The notes under the pieces are model-generated. The model did not search any database and was not told where the DNA came from. It saw nothing but the letters and a program-made list of their open reading frames with translations. Shown here one piece after another: positions 16,009 to 28,278 of a stretch of DNA of 64,000 nucleotides (positions are counted from its first letter, which is position 1; each line of letters starts with the position of its first letter). The stretch is from Ferribacterium limneticum (lineage in GTDB: Bacteria; Pseudomonadota; Gammaproteobacteria; Burkholderiales; Rhodocyclaceae): positions 2,912,001 to 2,976,000 of the forward strand of contig NZ_CP075190.1 of assembly GCF_020510585.1 (NCBI RefSeq), read 5' to 3'. The position numbers and the translations under genes are program-made.

Positions 16009-18888
16009 CTACCCCGCCGCCCGCCTCAGCCATTTGACCAGCATCGCGTACAGATGCTCCGGATCGACCGGCTTGGCGATGAAGTCGTTCATGCCGACCT
16101 CGAGACAGCGCGCCTTGTCCTCGGCGAAGGCGTTGGCCGTCATGGCCAGAATGGGCACGCTGCCCCCCTGCGGCATGGTGCGAATCTTCCGGGTCGCCGT
16201 CAGGCCGTCCATGCGCGGCATCTGCATGTCCATCAGGATCAGGTCGTAGGCCTTGCCGCCCAGCATGTGCAGAGCAGCCACGCCATCGTCGGCGGTATCG
16301 ACCAGTAGCCCGACATCATCGAGCATGGCCTGGGCAATCAGCTGGTTGATCGGCTCGTCATCGACGAGCAGGATGCGGCGATTCGGATAGTCGCGACGCA
16401 ATATTTCATCGGCGCCAGCCAATGATTCGCCATCAGTCGGCGCATCGCCCGCTTGCCCCTTTTTCAGACGGGCCGTCAGCCAGAAGGTGCTGCCTTGCCC
16501 GGGCAGACTGAAGGCGCCGGCATCGCCGCCCATCAGGTGGGCCAGCTTGCGCGTAATGTCCAGGCCAAGTCCGGTGCCGCCATATTTTCGGGTGGTCGAA
16601 TTGTCGGCCTGCTCGAAGGCACCGAAGAGCCTGGGCAGATCGTCCTCGGCAATGCCGATCCCGGTATCCTCGACCTCGAAACGCAGCAGGACGCTGTCGG
16701 CAACCTCCTCGACCAGGCTGGCGCGCAGGGTAATGATGCCTTCGTCGGTGAACTTGATGGCATTGGTGACGTAGTTGAGCAAGGCCTGCTGCAGGCGTGT
16801 CACATCGCCGAGCAGCGGCGGCAGGACTGGCCCGGGCTCGGTGTTCAAGGTCAGATGTTTGGCCTGGACACGATCGCGCAGGATCGCGGCGACATTGCCG
16901 AGGATGCTGTCGACCCGGAGCGGGGCTGCTTCGAGCGTGAATTTCCCGGCTTCGATCTTGGACAGGTCGAGAATGGCGTTGATGATGTCGAGCAGGTGTT
17001 CGCCGGCCAGCTCCAGGCGGTCAAGGCGTTTCATCTGCTCGGGCTCCAGGCCGCTGCGCCGGATCAGGTGCGTCATGCCGGTAATGGCGTTGAGCGGCGT
17101 CCGGATTTCGTGCGACATGTTGGCCAGGAAAGCGCTTTTCGCCACATTCGCCGCTTCGGCGGCTTCCTTGGCGACCGCCAGTTCGGCCGTGCGCCGGTCA
17201 ACCAGTTCTTCAAGATGCTGCCGGTATTGCCGGAGCTCTTCTTCATTGCGCACGCGTTCCGAAATATTGCGACTGATGCCGAACAGGCCGACCACCCGTT
17301 GCTCTTCGTCAAAGAGCGGCCATTTGTTGGTTTCCACATAACCGAGCTGACCATCGACCGCGTAGTAGGGCTCGATCTTGCCGAGCAGGGGTTTCCCCTC
17401 CATGAACACCGGGCGCTCCTCTTCCTCGTAAAGTCGAGCCGTGTCTGCTGGAAAGACTTCCCGGTCATGCTTGCCGATCATGTCGCGCCAGTGGGCATGG
17501 CCGGTAATGTCGGCCATGGTCTGGCTGCAGAAACGGAAGCGGCTCTCCGCATCCTTGAAATACATGAAATCAGTCGTCTGATTCAGGAAGGCTTCGAAAT
17601 CGCGGTTGAAATCGGCCACCTTTTTCTCGGCCAACTTGCGGTTGGTGATATCGACATCCATGCAGACCAGAATCCGCGACGCATCGTTGTCGCCGGGGAT
17701 CATGAAGGCGGTCGATTCCACCCAGCGCACCTCACCGTCCCGCGTCCGGGTGACAAATTCGCTCGGCCCCAATGACGGGCCGTTGGCATTCAATGCCGTC
17801 AGCGCACTGCGCCAGCGGGCCGCCTCCTCCCCGCTGAAAATCAGTTGGTCCAGGCGCTTGCCTGTCGCCTCCTCTTGAGGCCACCCATAAAGCTTTTCTG
17901 ACGCCCGGTTCCAATAGATCACCAGCCCCTGCGCGTCGAACCACTGTATTGCCACGTTGGGCGTATTTTCGAGGGTCGCCGAGAGCTGCCGGCGTGACGA
18001 TTCAGCCCGCTCGGTCGCCCGCGACGCCAGCATCAAGGCTCGCGCCAGGATGAAAAAAGCGCCGGCCACCATGAGGGCGACCAGGGCAAATCCCAAACGG
18101 AGCAAGACCAGATTATCCGGCTCGGCCGACCAGCCGCCACGCGGCGTCGCGGCAATCTGCCAGGAGCCCTGCGGGACGTGAATAGTCGCCAGGACCGGAT
18201 TGGCCTCGAACAATTCCGGACGGCCGAAAAACACTGCGCCGTCGACGCCCTTGGCATCCTTGCCGCGAATGGCGATTTCAACAGGTAGCGCGTCGTTGTG
18301 CAGACCACTGCTGGCAAACAGTTTTTCAGCGTCAATCGCCGCGCTGACGATGCCCCAGAAATATTCCTCACCCTTGCTGTCCGGCAAATAGACCGGCAGA
18401 CGCGCCAGCAGACCGACGCCACCCTGCACCAGATTCAAGGGCCCGGCCAGGACTATCTGGCGCGATACACGGGCTCGCTCGACCGCCGCGAACTGTCCCG
18501 GCACAGTGCGGTAATCGAGTCCGACCGCCCGTTCGTTGCCCTGCAGCGGGTACATCAAACGAATGACCATGTCCGGTGCGGCCCCAATATTGCGCAACTG
18601 GGTAGGCCCCGAAAACAGTGAGCGGGCAGCCAGTTCGAAGCGGTCCTGATTAAGCGTGGGCTCGAGCGCAATGACGCCGACCATGCCTTTCACCAGCTGA
18701 ATATCGCTGTTGAGGTTGCTTTCGAGCGCATCGCGGACCACCGTCAGGCCACGCAGCACCACGGCGCGTTCGCCCGAGGCGAAGCGTTCCTGATTGATTT
18801 TTTCGGCGACGTAAGCGGCCAGCGCCAAGCCCCAAAAAACCAGCAAGGCGGAGGCGAGGTACAAGGCTCGGCGCTTCATGTCAGGCAT
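16009..18888 (-). CDS. CHASE-PAS-PAS hybrid sensor histidine kinase
   Basis: 959 residues. There is one membrane helix near 9-27, a periplasmic CHASE domain (about 45-260; [14 protein letters not shown]) and a second helix near 265-290. Two PAS domains follow (about 300-550, with [24 protein letters not shown]). HisKA has phospho-acceptor H593 in [10 protein letters not shown]. The ATPase domain has EDTGIGI and GGTGLGLDI boxes, and a C-terminal receiver has D887 in [11 protein letters not shown]. This is a sensor of a small extracellular ligand that acts by phosphorelay. No response regulator or Hpt gene adjoins it, so the output is unknown. A start three codons later is also possible. Confidence 0.9.
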   Translation of the reverse strand: MPDMKRRALYLASALLVFWGLALAAYVAEKINQERFASGERAVVLRGLTVVRDALESNLNSDIQLVKGMVGVIALEPTLNQDRFELAARSLFSGPTQLRNIGAAPDMVIRLMYPLQGNERAVGLDYRTVPGQFAAVERARVSRQIVLAGPLNLVQGGVGLLARLPVYLPDSKGEEYFWGIVSAAIDAEKLFASSGLHNDALPVEIAIRGKDAKGVDGAVFFGRPELFEANPVLATIHVPQGSWQIAATPRGGWSAEPDNLVLLRLGFALVALMVAGAFFILARALMLASRATERAESSRRQLSATLENTPNVAIQWFDAQGLVIYWNRASEKLYGWPQEEATGKRLDQLIFSGEEAARWRSALTALNANGPSLGPSEFVTRTRDGEVRWVESTAFMIPGDNDASRILVCMDVDITNRKLAEKKVADFNRDFEAFLNQTTDFMYFKDAESRFRFCSQTMADITGHAHWRDMIGKHDREVFPADTARLYEEEERPVFMEGKPLLGKIEPYYAVDGQLGYVETNKWPLFDEEQRVVGLFGISRNISERVRNEEELRQYRQHLEELVDRRTAELAVAKEAAEAANVAKSAFLANMSHEIRTPLNAITGMTHLIRRSGLEPEQMKRLDRLELAGEHLLDIINAILDLSKIEAGKFTLEAAPLRVDSILGNVAAILRDRVQAKHLTLNTEPGPVLPPLLGDVTRLQQALLNYVTNAIKFTDEGIITLRASLVEEVADSVLLRFEVEDTGIGIAEDDLPRLFGAFEQADNSTTRKYGGTGLGLDITRKLAHLMGGDAGAFSLPGQGSTFWLTARLKKGQAGDAPTDGESLAGADEILRRDYPNRRILLVDDEPINQLIAQAMLDDVGLLVDTADDGVAALHMLGGKAYDLILMDMQMPRMDGLTATRKIRTMPQGGSVPILAMTANAFAEDKARCLEVGMNDFIAKPVDPEHLYAMLVKWLRRAAG

Positions 18889-19123
18889 TTCCTATCATGC
18901 CGAGGCTCCGGCTTCCCCTGCACCAGAACAACTGCGAGAGGCGATGACAAAAGATTTCACACTGTGCTCCGGAAGTCTGCGCTGCATGTTGCTGATGCCT
19001 GATTGTATCCCCGGGATCGTTCACGCCAAGCAATTGCCGCCGAACTTCCCGGCCGCCAGCCACTCAAACAGGCAGGCCCCAAGCGCATGGCCAGAACCCT
19101 GCGCGGCCAACAAGGAATCGGCC

Positions 19124-21971
<2,848 letters not shown>

Positions 21972-22095
21972 TGGATGCCGCATTCATCGGCAGCATCAAC
22001 CCGCAACTTCTGCATTCTGCATCCCAACAGCAAGGGCTTGACCGCGCTGTTGCGGTCGCGCTCAAGGTCATGCACCGCCCTTTGAGGAAATTTCC

Positions 22096-22386
22096 ATGAT
22101 TTCAATCATTGACGTCAAAGACTTCATCGATCTCGATAAGGAAACGGTCTATGCAGTCCACCACGCGCTAGAGGTTCCAGTCGACGAAGCCATCACCCTT
22201 GCGCACCAGTTGCTGGCAAGCGAATCGGGACTGACCATCCTTCATCACATGTTTCTAGACCAGATTGCAGCTGCCAAGCAGAATTTCCAGCTATCCCGCG
22301 AAAAAGAGATGCGGCAAGCCTATGCCTACTTCGCCCGCAAATATCCTTTGCCTCAATTGCTGAATTCGCCAAAGGCCGCTTTGTAG
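22096..22386 (+). CDS. Small hypothetical protein downstream of mreB paralogue
   Basis: 96 residues with a good ribosome site (GAGGAAATTTCC-ATG). No signal peptide or membrane segment is visible. The sequence is predicted mostly helical (DKETVYAVHHALEVPVDEAITLAHQLL; LDQIAAAKQNFQLSREKEMRQAYAYFARKY). I do not recognise a family. It lies 124 bases after the MreB paralogue on the same strand and could be an accessory factor, but only position supports that. Confidence 0.6.
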   Translation: MISIIDVKDFIDLDKETVYAVHHALEVPVDEAITLAHQLLASESGLTILHHMFLDQIAAAKQNFQLSREKEMRQAYAYFARKYPLPQLLNSPKAAL

Positions 22387-22564
22387 CTCGACGTCTATGC
22401 GATTTGGCGGTCAAACATACGCAATTCCGCAAAACTGGCCAATTTTGCAATCCGTACAAACAAGCTGCATCCCGTTTGAACTTCCCGACATCTCACATGT
22501 CATTAAGTCAGTGAGTGGAATCACGGCAGCCTGAGACTCGTAGGCGTTGATGGGGAGAAAACGT

Positions 22565-25168
22565 ATGAAACGTACTCTGCTGGCCGCTATCGCGGCATTC
22601 GTCACCCTTGCCGCTGGCATCGGGATATTCCAGAACCTGCACCACAGCATCGGCGAGGCCTTCGCCGAGAACGCGCCAGCCAGCGCCGCGGCACCGCCCG
22701 TCAGACCCATCCCCGAAGTTTCTGCCGTCGATCAGGACGCGCCCTACATGGAGGCCTGCGCCCGTGAGGGCCTCAACGAATCCGAGTGCGTCGGCCGGCT
22801 GATCTGGTTCAAGGCGACGGCCGGCAACGAACGTTTCCATACCTACACCTTCCAGCAGCGCATCGGCGTGCTCGTCGACTGGTTCCGCGTCCTGCGCACC
22901 GACCAGCGCGACGACCGGTTCTGGGCTTGGGGCATCATCAACGACCCGGCCTGCTGCAAGCCAGGCGACCCGGACTGCCCGGCCAAATCGGCCGATGAAA
23001 CCTACGGCTTCGACTGGTGCCCGGGCGACGACGTGTTGCTCAATTATGTTGGCAAGCCAGGCTATGTCGACCCGGCCTGCGGCCTCAAGGATGCCGCGCT
23101 CGACCCCGACGACCCGCACAGCCAGGGCGGCAAGGCCGATCAACGCGCTTCGGCCTGCGATCTCAAGTTCGGCACCTCGACCGGGGCGCTCGGCCTGCGC
23201 AAGTTCCCCAATCCGCGCTTTGACGCTGCCAAATGGCAGGCGCTCAATGGCGGTAACGCTAGCTGGGCCGGCTTCAATGCCACCAAGGCGGCGGCCACCG
23301 GCATCGAGTCCGACAGCCGCGTCTCCAAGCTGGCCGATGCCTCAGTCGAGCCGCCCTTCCTGATCGGCACGACCTGCGGCTCCTGCCACATCGCCTTCGA
23401 CCCGCTCAATCCGCCGGCCGACCCGGCGCATCCGAAATGGGAAAACATCAAGGGCCTGATCGGCAACCAATATACCCGGATGTCCGAACTGCTCGGCTCC
23501 GGCATGCCGAAGAGCGCCCTCGAATACCAGATGTTCGCCCACGCCCGGCCGGGCGTCACCGACACTTCGGCCATTTCGCACGACCAGATCAACAATCCCG
23601 GCACGATCAACGCGTTGATCAATGTCGCCCAACGCCCGGTGTTCAAGGGCGAGATGATCAACAAATGGCGCAAGGCCACCACCTGCGGCGCCGAGAAGGA
23701 CGAGGATAAATGCTGGTGCGAACCGGGCCGTAGCGGCAAGTGCTGGCTGAAGAGCACGCGCGACGACGACACGACCACGGTCTTCCTCGGCGGCCAGAAG
23801 GTCGCCCTGCCCGGCGTGCACCACATCCTGAAGGGTGGCGAGGATTCGATTGGCGCCCATGAGGCGATCCAGCGCGTCTATTTCAATATCGGCTCGTGCT
23901 CCGAGCAGTGCTGGGTCAATCACTTCTCCGACATGCGCCAGGTCGATCCCGAGCAGCGCGGTTTCGGCCAGACCTCGTTCAACATCGGCCAGTGCCGGCG
24001 CGACTGCCCGAACTTCCGGGCCGTCGAGGATCGCTTGCAGAACGTGCTCGATTTCTTCGCCTCGGCCGAGTCGGACGAAACCAATCTGCAGGCCGCCCGC
24101 GCCAAGAGCAAGACCGGCGCCTATGCGCTGGCCGACCTCACGGCCGATCTCGAAAAGGAATTCGGCAAGGGCGCTGTCGGCCGCGGCCAGACGGTCTTTG
24201 CCGACAACTGCGCGCGCTGCCATTCGAGCATCCCGGAAAGCACCGGCGGCGCCTTCAAGAACCGCGATTTCGCCGCCCCCAACGACGCCCACCCGCGCAA
24301 GGTGCGCGCCGATTTCCTGAGCAACGACCAATCGACGCCGGTCACCGAAGTCGGCACCTTCCGCTGCCGCTCGCTGCACTCCAACCACAAGGCCGGCCAC
24401 CTTTACATGGAATATGCCTCCGACACGCTGCGCAAACAGCAGGTAGTGGCCGATATTCCCGAGCGGCCCGAGCTCAAGGACGGCGGCCGCGGCTACATGC
24501 GCAATATTTCGCTGGTCAATGTCTGGGCGACCGCGCCTTTCATGCACAACAACGCCATCGGCCCCGAAATCTGCGGCAAGCCGGCCAACGCGGACAATGA
24601 TTTCCACCGTGCCCGCTACGTCGACCGCGACGGCAAGCTGCTCGCCGCCCAGCCTGACTGCCTGCGCTACGACCCGACGGTGGAAGGCCGCTTCGATCTT
24701 TACAAGCGCTCGATGCGCGAACTGCTCAACCCCAAGGAGCGCGGCAGCAAGCGCACGCTGACCAACGCCGATCTGATCATCGACGTCGGCATCCGCCCAC
24801 TCGAAGGCTCGACCGAGAAACCGCTGGGCGGCTTCGGCCAAGTCAGGATTCCGGCCGGAACCAGTGCCGGCTTCCTCAACGGCCTGCAGCACAAGCAGTT
24901 GATCGGCGACCTCTTCCTCGCCAAGCGCCACCCGGACAAGCTGGAAGCTGCTGGCAAGAAGGATCAGCTGGCAACCCTGCAGGCGATGGCCGATGACATT
25001 CTCAAGAGCCCGGCCCGCTTCGTCGACATCCTGCGCGAGAAACGCGATTTCCTCAGTGCCAATTACGAAACCTGCACGCAGGAAATCGAAAACGAGGGCC
25101 ATCGCTTCGGCGAGGACCTTTCCGAAACCGACAAGAAGGCGCTGACCGCCTTCCTGGCCACGATGTGA
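22565..25168 (+). CDS. Large exported c-type cytochrome (two CxxCH)
   Basis: 867 residues. The N-terminal hydrophobic segment (MKRTLLAAIAAFVTLAAGIGIF) is a signal peptide or anchor. Two haem-binding motifs are visible: CGSCH at about 271 and CARCH at about 549. Many additional Cys (for example PACCKPGDPDCP, CWCEPGRSGKCW) suggest disulfides. The second half resembles peroxidase-like di-haem cytochromes (GVHHILKGGEDSIG; MRNISLVNVWATAPFMHNNAIG). It is the first gene of a five-gene cytochrome operon. The ATG at 22565 follows GGGGAGAAAACGT. Substrate is unknown; RoxA/MauG-like oxidative chemistry is an inference. Confidence 0.8.
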   Translation: MKRTLLAAIAAFVTLAAGIGIFQNLHHSIGEAFAENAPASAAAPPVRPIPEVSAVDQDAPYMEACAREGLNESECVGRLIWFKATAGNERFHTYTFQQRIGVLVDWFRVLRTDQRDDRFWAWGIINDPACCKPGDPDCPAKSADETYGFDWCPGDDVLLNYVGKPGYVDPACGLKDAALDPDDPHSQGGKADQRASACDLKFGTSTGALGLRKFPNPRFDAAKWQALNGGNASWAGFNATKAAATGIESDSRVSKLADASVEPPFLIGTTCGSCHIAFDPLNPPADPAHPKWENIKGLIGNQYTRMSELLGSGMPKSALEYQMFAHARPGVTDTSAISHDQINNPGTINALINVAQRPVFKGEMINKWRKATTCGAEKDEDKCWCEPGRSGKCWLKSTRDDDTTTVFLGGQKVALPGVHHILKGGEDSIGAHEAIQRVYFNIGSCSEQCWVNHFSDMRQVDPEQRGFGQTSFNIGQCRRDCPNFRAVEDRLQNVLDFFASAESDETNLQAARAKSKTGAYALADLTADLEKEFGKGAVGRGQTVFADNCARCHSSIPESTGGAFKNRDFAAPNDAHPRKVRADFLSNDQSTPVTEVGTFRCRSLHSNHKAGHLYMEYASDTLRKQQVVADIPERPELKDGGRGYMRNISLVNVWATAPFMHNNAIGPEICGKPANADNDFHRARYVDRDGKLLAAQPDCLRYDPTVEGRFDLYKRSMRELLNPKERGSKRTLTNADLIIDVGIRPLEGSTEKPLGGFGQVRIPAGTSAGFLNGLQHKQLIGDLFLAKRHPDKLEAAGKKDQLATLQAMADDILKSPARFVDILREKRDFLSANYETCTQEIENEGHRFGEDLSETDKKALTAFLATM

Positions 25169-25185
25169 GCAAGGGGGAGATGATC

Positions 25186-26073
25186 ATGACACCGACAAAA
25201 ACCGCTCTGCTCACCCTCGCCGCCCTGGCTGCCGTTGCCACCATGAGCGCCTGCACCAAGCCGGAGCCGCCCAACATCGGCTACGCCCCCTACGACAAGA
25301 GCTATCAGTCGAAGATGGACCTCGCCCAGGTCGATTACAAATACCCGATTCCGCCGGCCGAACTGGCCAAAATAACCCCCGACTACCTGGCCAAGCTCGA
25401 TCAGGAACAGCTCGATCAGCTCTACGGCCGCCTCGCCGCCGGCCCCATCCCGGACGGCGCTTTCGATGGCCGCATCCTGCTGCCGCGCGGCGAAAGCGGC
25501 AAATTCCGGCTGAGCGAACTGGTCGGCGGCTTTACCGGCACGCTGCTCCATCTCAAGGGGCTGGTCATTGAGGACGTCGGCGAAGCGCTATGGCGCGGCA
25601 AGGTTTTCTTCCGCGACGAGCGCGTGCTGCGCAACCGCATCGATGACCTTTCAGTGCTCAAGAAAGTCGGGCTGGTTGAGGGCGAGCCAAAGAAGATGAC
25701 CTACGCCGGCAAGGAAACCTGGCTGCTCTTCCCGGCCAAGCTCTATTGTGGCCAGAGCCTGCTCGATGCCCGGCGCGAATCGATCATCATCGACTACTTT
25801 TTCACCGACGAAATCCCCGGCTATCAGGAAAGCCCGGACTACCTCGCCGGCCGCCGCGGCCTGAAGGTGCGCGACGAAATCCGCATGATCCGCCCCGGCC
25901 TCTACCTCGGCCGCGCCTACCTCGATAAGGCTTTCGCCCTCAACTTCACGCTCTACGACAAGGCCACCGACGACAAGGCGCGCGAGGAGTTCATCAAGAC
26001 CGGAGAGGTTCAGCAAGACTGCTGGCCGGGCACTCAGCGGCGGCAAGCAGCTGTCGCCACCGCCAAACCGTGA
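25186..26073 (+). CDS. Lipoprotein of the cytochrome operon
   Basis: 295 residues with a lipoprotein signal (MTPTKTALLTLAALAAVATMSAC, lipobox MSAC). I recognise no enzymatic domain. The mature part has no CxxCH motif and is rich in charged residues and Tyr. The gene starts 17 bases after the preceding cytochrome stop, with AAGGGGGAG as ribosome site favouring the ATG at 25186 over the GTG or ATG just upstream. It probably tethers or assists the neighbouring cytochromes at the periplasmic face of a membrane. Confidence 0.7.
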   Translation: MTPTKTALLTLAALAAVATMSACTKPEPPNIGYAPYDKSYQSKMDLAQVDYKYPIPPAELAKITPDYLAKLDQEQLDQLYGRLAAGPIPDGAFDGRILLPRGESGKFRLSELVGGFTGTLLHLKGLVIEDVGEALWRGKVFFRDERVLRNRIDDLSVLKKVGLVEGEPKKMTYAGKETWLLFPAKLYCGQSLLDARRESIIIDYFFTDEIPGYQESPDYLAGRRGLKVRDEIRMIRPGLYLGRAYLDKAFALNFTLYDKATDDKAREEFIKTGEVQQDCWPGTQRRQAAVATAKP

Positions 26074-26100
26074 TCCGTGAGTTGGTCATGGAAGCCTGCC

Positions 26101-28254
26101 ATGGACCTGCGCAACGCCCTGCTGGCCAGCCTGCTCGGACTGGCCTGCGGGCCGGGAGCGGTAATGTGGGCGGCGGCTGAAACCACCCGCCCGGCGCCGA
26201 CCTGGGTGATCGACCCGGCTGTGCCCGGTGAAGATTTGCCCCCCGTCGGCCGCTCGCTGTTCGACCAGCTTTTCGCCGTAGCGCGCAACGGCCAGAGTGC
26301 CATCGAACTGCCCTTCCCGTTCACCGCCCTGCTAGCCCGCCTCGATGCCCTGCTGGCATCCGATCCCGGCAGCGCCCTGCCGCCGGCCAAGCGCGTACTT
26401 ATCCCGCTCGGCCGCTCGCTGCAACGGACCGCGGCGGCGCCGGACTATTTCGCCTATCCCCGGGTGGTTGTTGCGGTCGACTCGGAAAATGGCCCAAATT
26501 CGACATTTCTCCTGAAAGACCGCGTCTACCTCGGCTATCAGGAAAAATCAGCCGTGCTCGAAGTAATCAGCTACAACGAAGCGGCCGGCCGCTTCGAATT
26601 CCAGCTCGTCAAGGACTACCGGGCCGGCGGCCAGCCGCAGGTCTTCTACGCCAACCGCAAGCTCTGCTTCGCCTGCCATCAGAACGGCTCACCCATTTTC
26701 TCGCGCGCCCTGTGGGACGAAACCAACGCCAACCCGCAGATTGCTGCCCTGCTCGCCGCCACCGGCAGGCGTTTCTACGGCATCCCGGTCGACCGCGGCA
26801 TCGACATTCCCTACGCCATCGACAACGCCACCGAACGCGCCAACGGCTTCGCCCTGAGCCAGAAGTTGTGGCGCGAAGGCTGCGGCGACAACGACATTGC
26901 CGCCCGCCGCTGCCGGGCCGGGCTATTCACCGCCGCCCTGCGCCATGCCCTGTCCGGCGGCCAGACCTGGGCCCCGGATGCAGCTTTCGACCAGACGGTA
27001 GCCGAGCCGCTGCGCCGCGAATCCCGCCGCCGCTGGCCTGGCGGGCTGGCCATCGGCAACCCCGACATCCCGAATCGCAACCCGCTGCATAAAGTTGCCG
27101 ACTGGCCCGCCGAACCGGCCGCCCGCATCGCCCATTCCAACGTTGCGGCCCGTTTCGAACCGCTGACCCCGCGCGCTCCTCGGGAAATCTGGCAGGCCGA
27201 AGCACCGGGTGCGCTCACCACGCTGGTCGCTGGTTTGGCCGAATTCGTTTCCGCCCCCGAGCGCCGCCAGATCGAGGTGGCCCTCGCCCGGCTTCCCGAC
27301 ATCGCCACGACCCAACTGACAGCACCCTGCCGATTCAGCGCCAACGCCCCGGCCTCGCGCTGGTCGCTAAACTGTACTTCGAGCAATGGACCGAGCCTGG
27401 CCGGCACCGTAAACCTGACAGCCGGCCGGCCGAGCAGCGGACAACTGACCCGGCTCACCCTGCCCGGCGGTACCGCCCTGAGCAATCTCGATCTGGTGCC
27501 CAGCGGCCCGGCGCCGGCAAACGGAGCGAGCTTCACGCTGCGCCTCGGGCAGCAACTCCCGCGCAGCGCCGAGGGCCATGTGCTTGGCCGGCTGGTGTTC
27601 CGCCGTAGCGCCAGCAATCCCACCACGGGTGAGGTGGTGCTCGATATCCGCCAGGATTTCGCCGCCATCGAGCGTGCCATGACGCGACTGGCCGAAGGCC
27701 CACAAGGCGAGTCGCTGTTCGCGCCCCAAGCCATTCCTCGGGAAAGCCTGCTGGCAGAACTGCTCGCCGAACTCGGCGCCCCAGCCGCCAAGCCCTGTTG
27801 CCAGGCCGCCTTGAACCTGCCCGCGCCGCGACTGGAAGTGCCCTCGGCGGCGCTGGGCAGCCTGGTAACCGCCCCGGTCGAATCGGCGTTACAGGCTTTC
27901 TACCCTTACTGCGCGACCTGCCACCAAACTGCCGAAACCTTCCCGCCCAATTTTCTGGCCGGCAATGGCGCGCAGGTGGCAGCCCGTCTGCGCCAGTGCG
28001 CGCCGCGCCTTTACGTCCGTCTGGCCATGGCCGATCTGGCGCAGGAACAGCGCGACAAGACGCCGATGCCGCCGGAAAGCATGCTGCCGGCCTTCGCCAC
28101 CAACAGCGAGCGCTGGCGCAACAGCGCCGCCCGCAAGACCCTGCTCGCCCAGGTCAGCGACTGGCTGCGCGCTGAAAGCGGCCGTCCGCCGAATCTCAAC
28201 GAATTGCTGGCCGGGGGCTATGAAGCCCTGCGGCCCTGCCTACCCACGCCATAA
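26101..28254 (+). CDS. Exported di-haem cytochrome c-like protein
   Basis: About 717 residues with a signal peptide (MDLRNALLASLLGLACGPGAVMWAAAE). Haem-binding motifs are CFACHQ at about 189 (FYANRKLCFACHQNGSPIFSR) and CATCHQ at about 604 (FYPYCATCHQTAETFPPNF). The region between is Ala/Pro-rich with a beta-rich portion. A GTG start at 26077 would add eight residues. It sits between the lipoprotein and the RoxA-like pair with short gaps. Function is unknown; electron transfer to or from its neighbours is likely. Confidence 0.75.
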   Translation: MDLRNALLASLLGLACGPGAVMWAAAETTRPAPTWVIDPAVPGEDLPPVGRSLFDQLFAVARNGQSAIELPFPFTALLARLDALLASDPGSALPPAKRVLIPLGRSLQRTAAAPDYFAYPRVVVAVDSENGPNSTFLLKDRVYLGYQEKSAVLEVISYNEAAGRFEFQLVKDYRAGGQPQVFYANRKLCFACHQNGSPIFSRALWDETNANPQIAALLAATGRRFYGIPVDRGIDIPYAIDNATERANGFALSQKLWREGCGDNDIAARRCRAGLFTAALRHALSGGQTWAPDAAFDQTVAEPLRRESRRRWPGGLAIGNPDIPNRNPLHKVADWPAEPAARIAHSNVAARFEPLTPRAPREIWQAEAPGALTTLVAGLAEFVSAPERRQIEVALARLPDIATTQLTAPCRFSANAPASRWSLNCTSSNGPSLAGTVNLTAGRPSSGQLTRLTLPGGTALSNLDLVPSGPAPANGASFTLRLGQQLPRSAEGHVLGRLVFRRSASNPTTGEVVLDIRQDFAAIERAMTRLAEGPQGESLFAPQAIPRESLLAELLAELGAPAAKPCCQAALNLPAPRLEVPSAALGSLVTAPVESALQAFYPYCATCHQTAETFPPNFLAGNGAQVAARLRQCAPRLYVRLAMADLAQEQRDKTPMPPESMLPAFATNSERWRNSAARKTLLAQVSDWLRAESGRPPNLNELLAGGYEALRPCLPTP

Positions 28255-28278
28255 AGCCAACAAACCAAGGGGAGCACC

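Noticed and set aside
22407..22452. GGTCAA...CCGCAAAACTGGCCAATTTTGCAAT before the cytochrome operon as another repeat copy
   Set aside because: Only the palindrome-like core matches and spacing is wrong.
23342..25102. 586-codon minus-strand frame opposite the first cytochrome gene
   Set aside because: Antisense shadow; the plus-strand gene has signal peptide, haem motifs and ribosome site.
26470..26506. GCGGTCGACTCGGAAAATGG then CCCAAATTCGACAT, resembling the dispersed repeat inside the cytochrome gene at 26101
   Set aside because: Similarity is weaker than at 29223 and 4795, base composition is not locally odd, and chance is a fair explanation.
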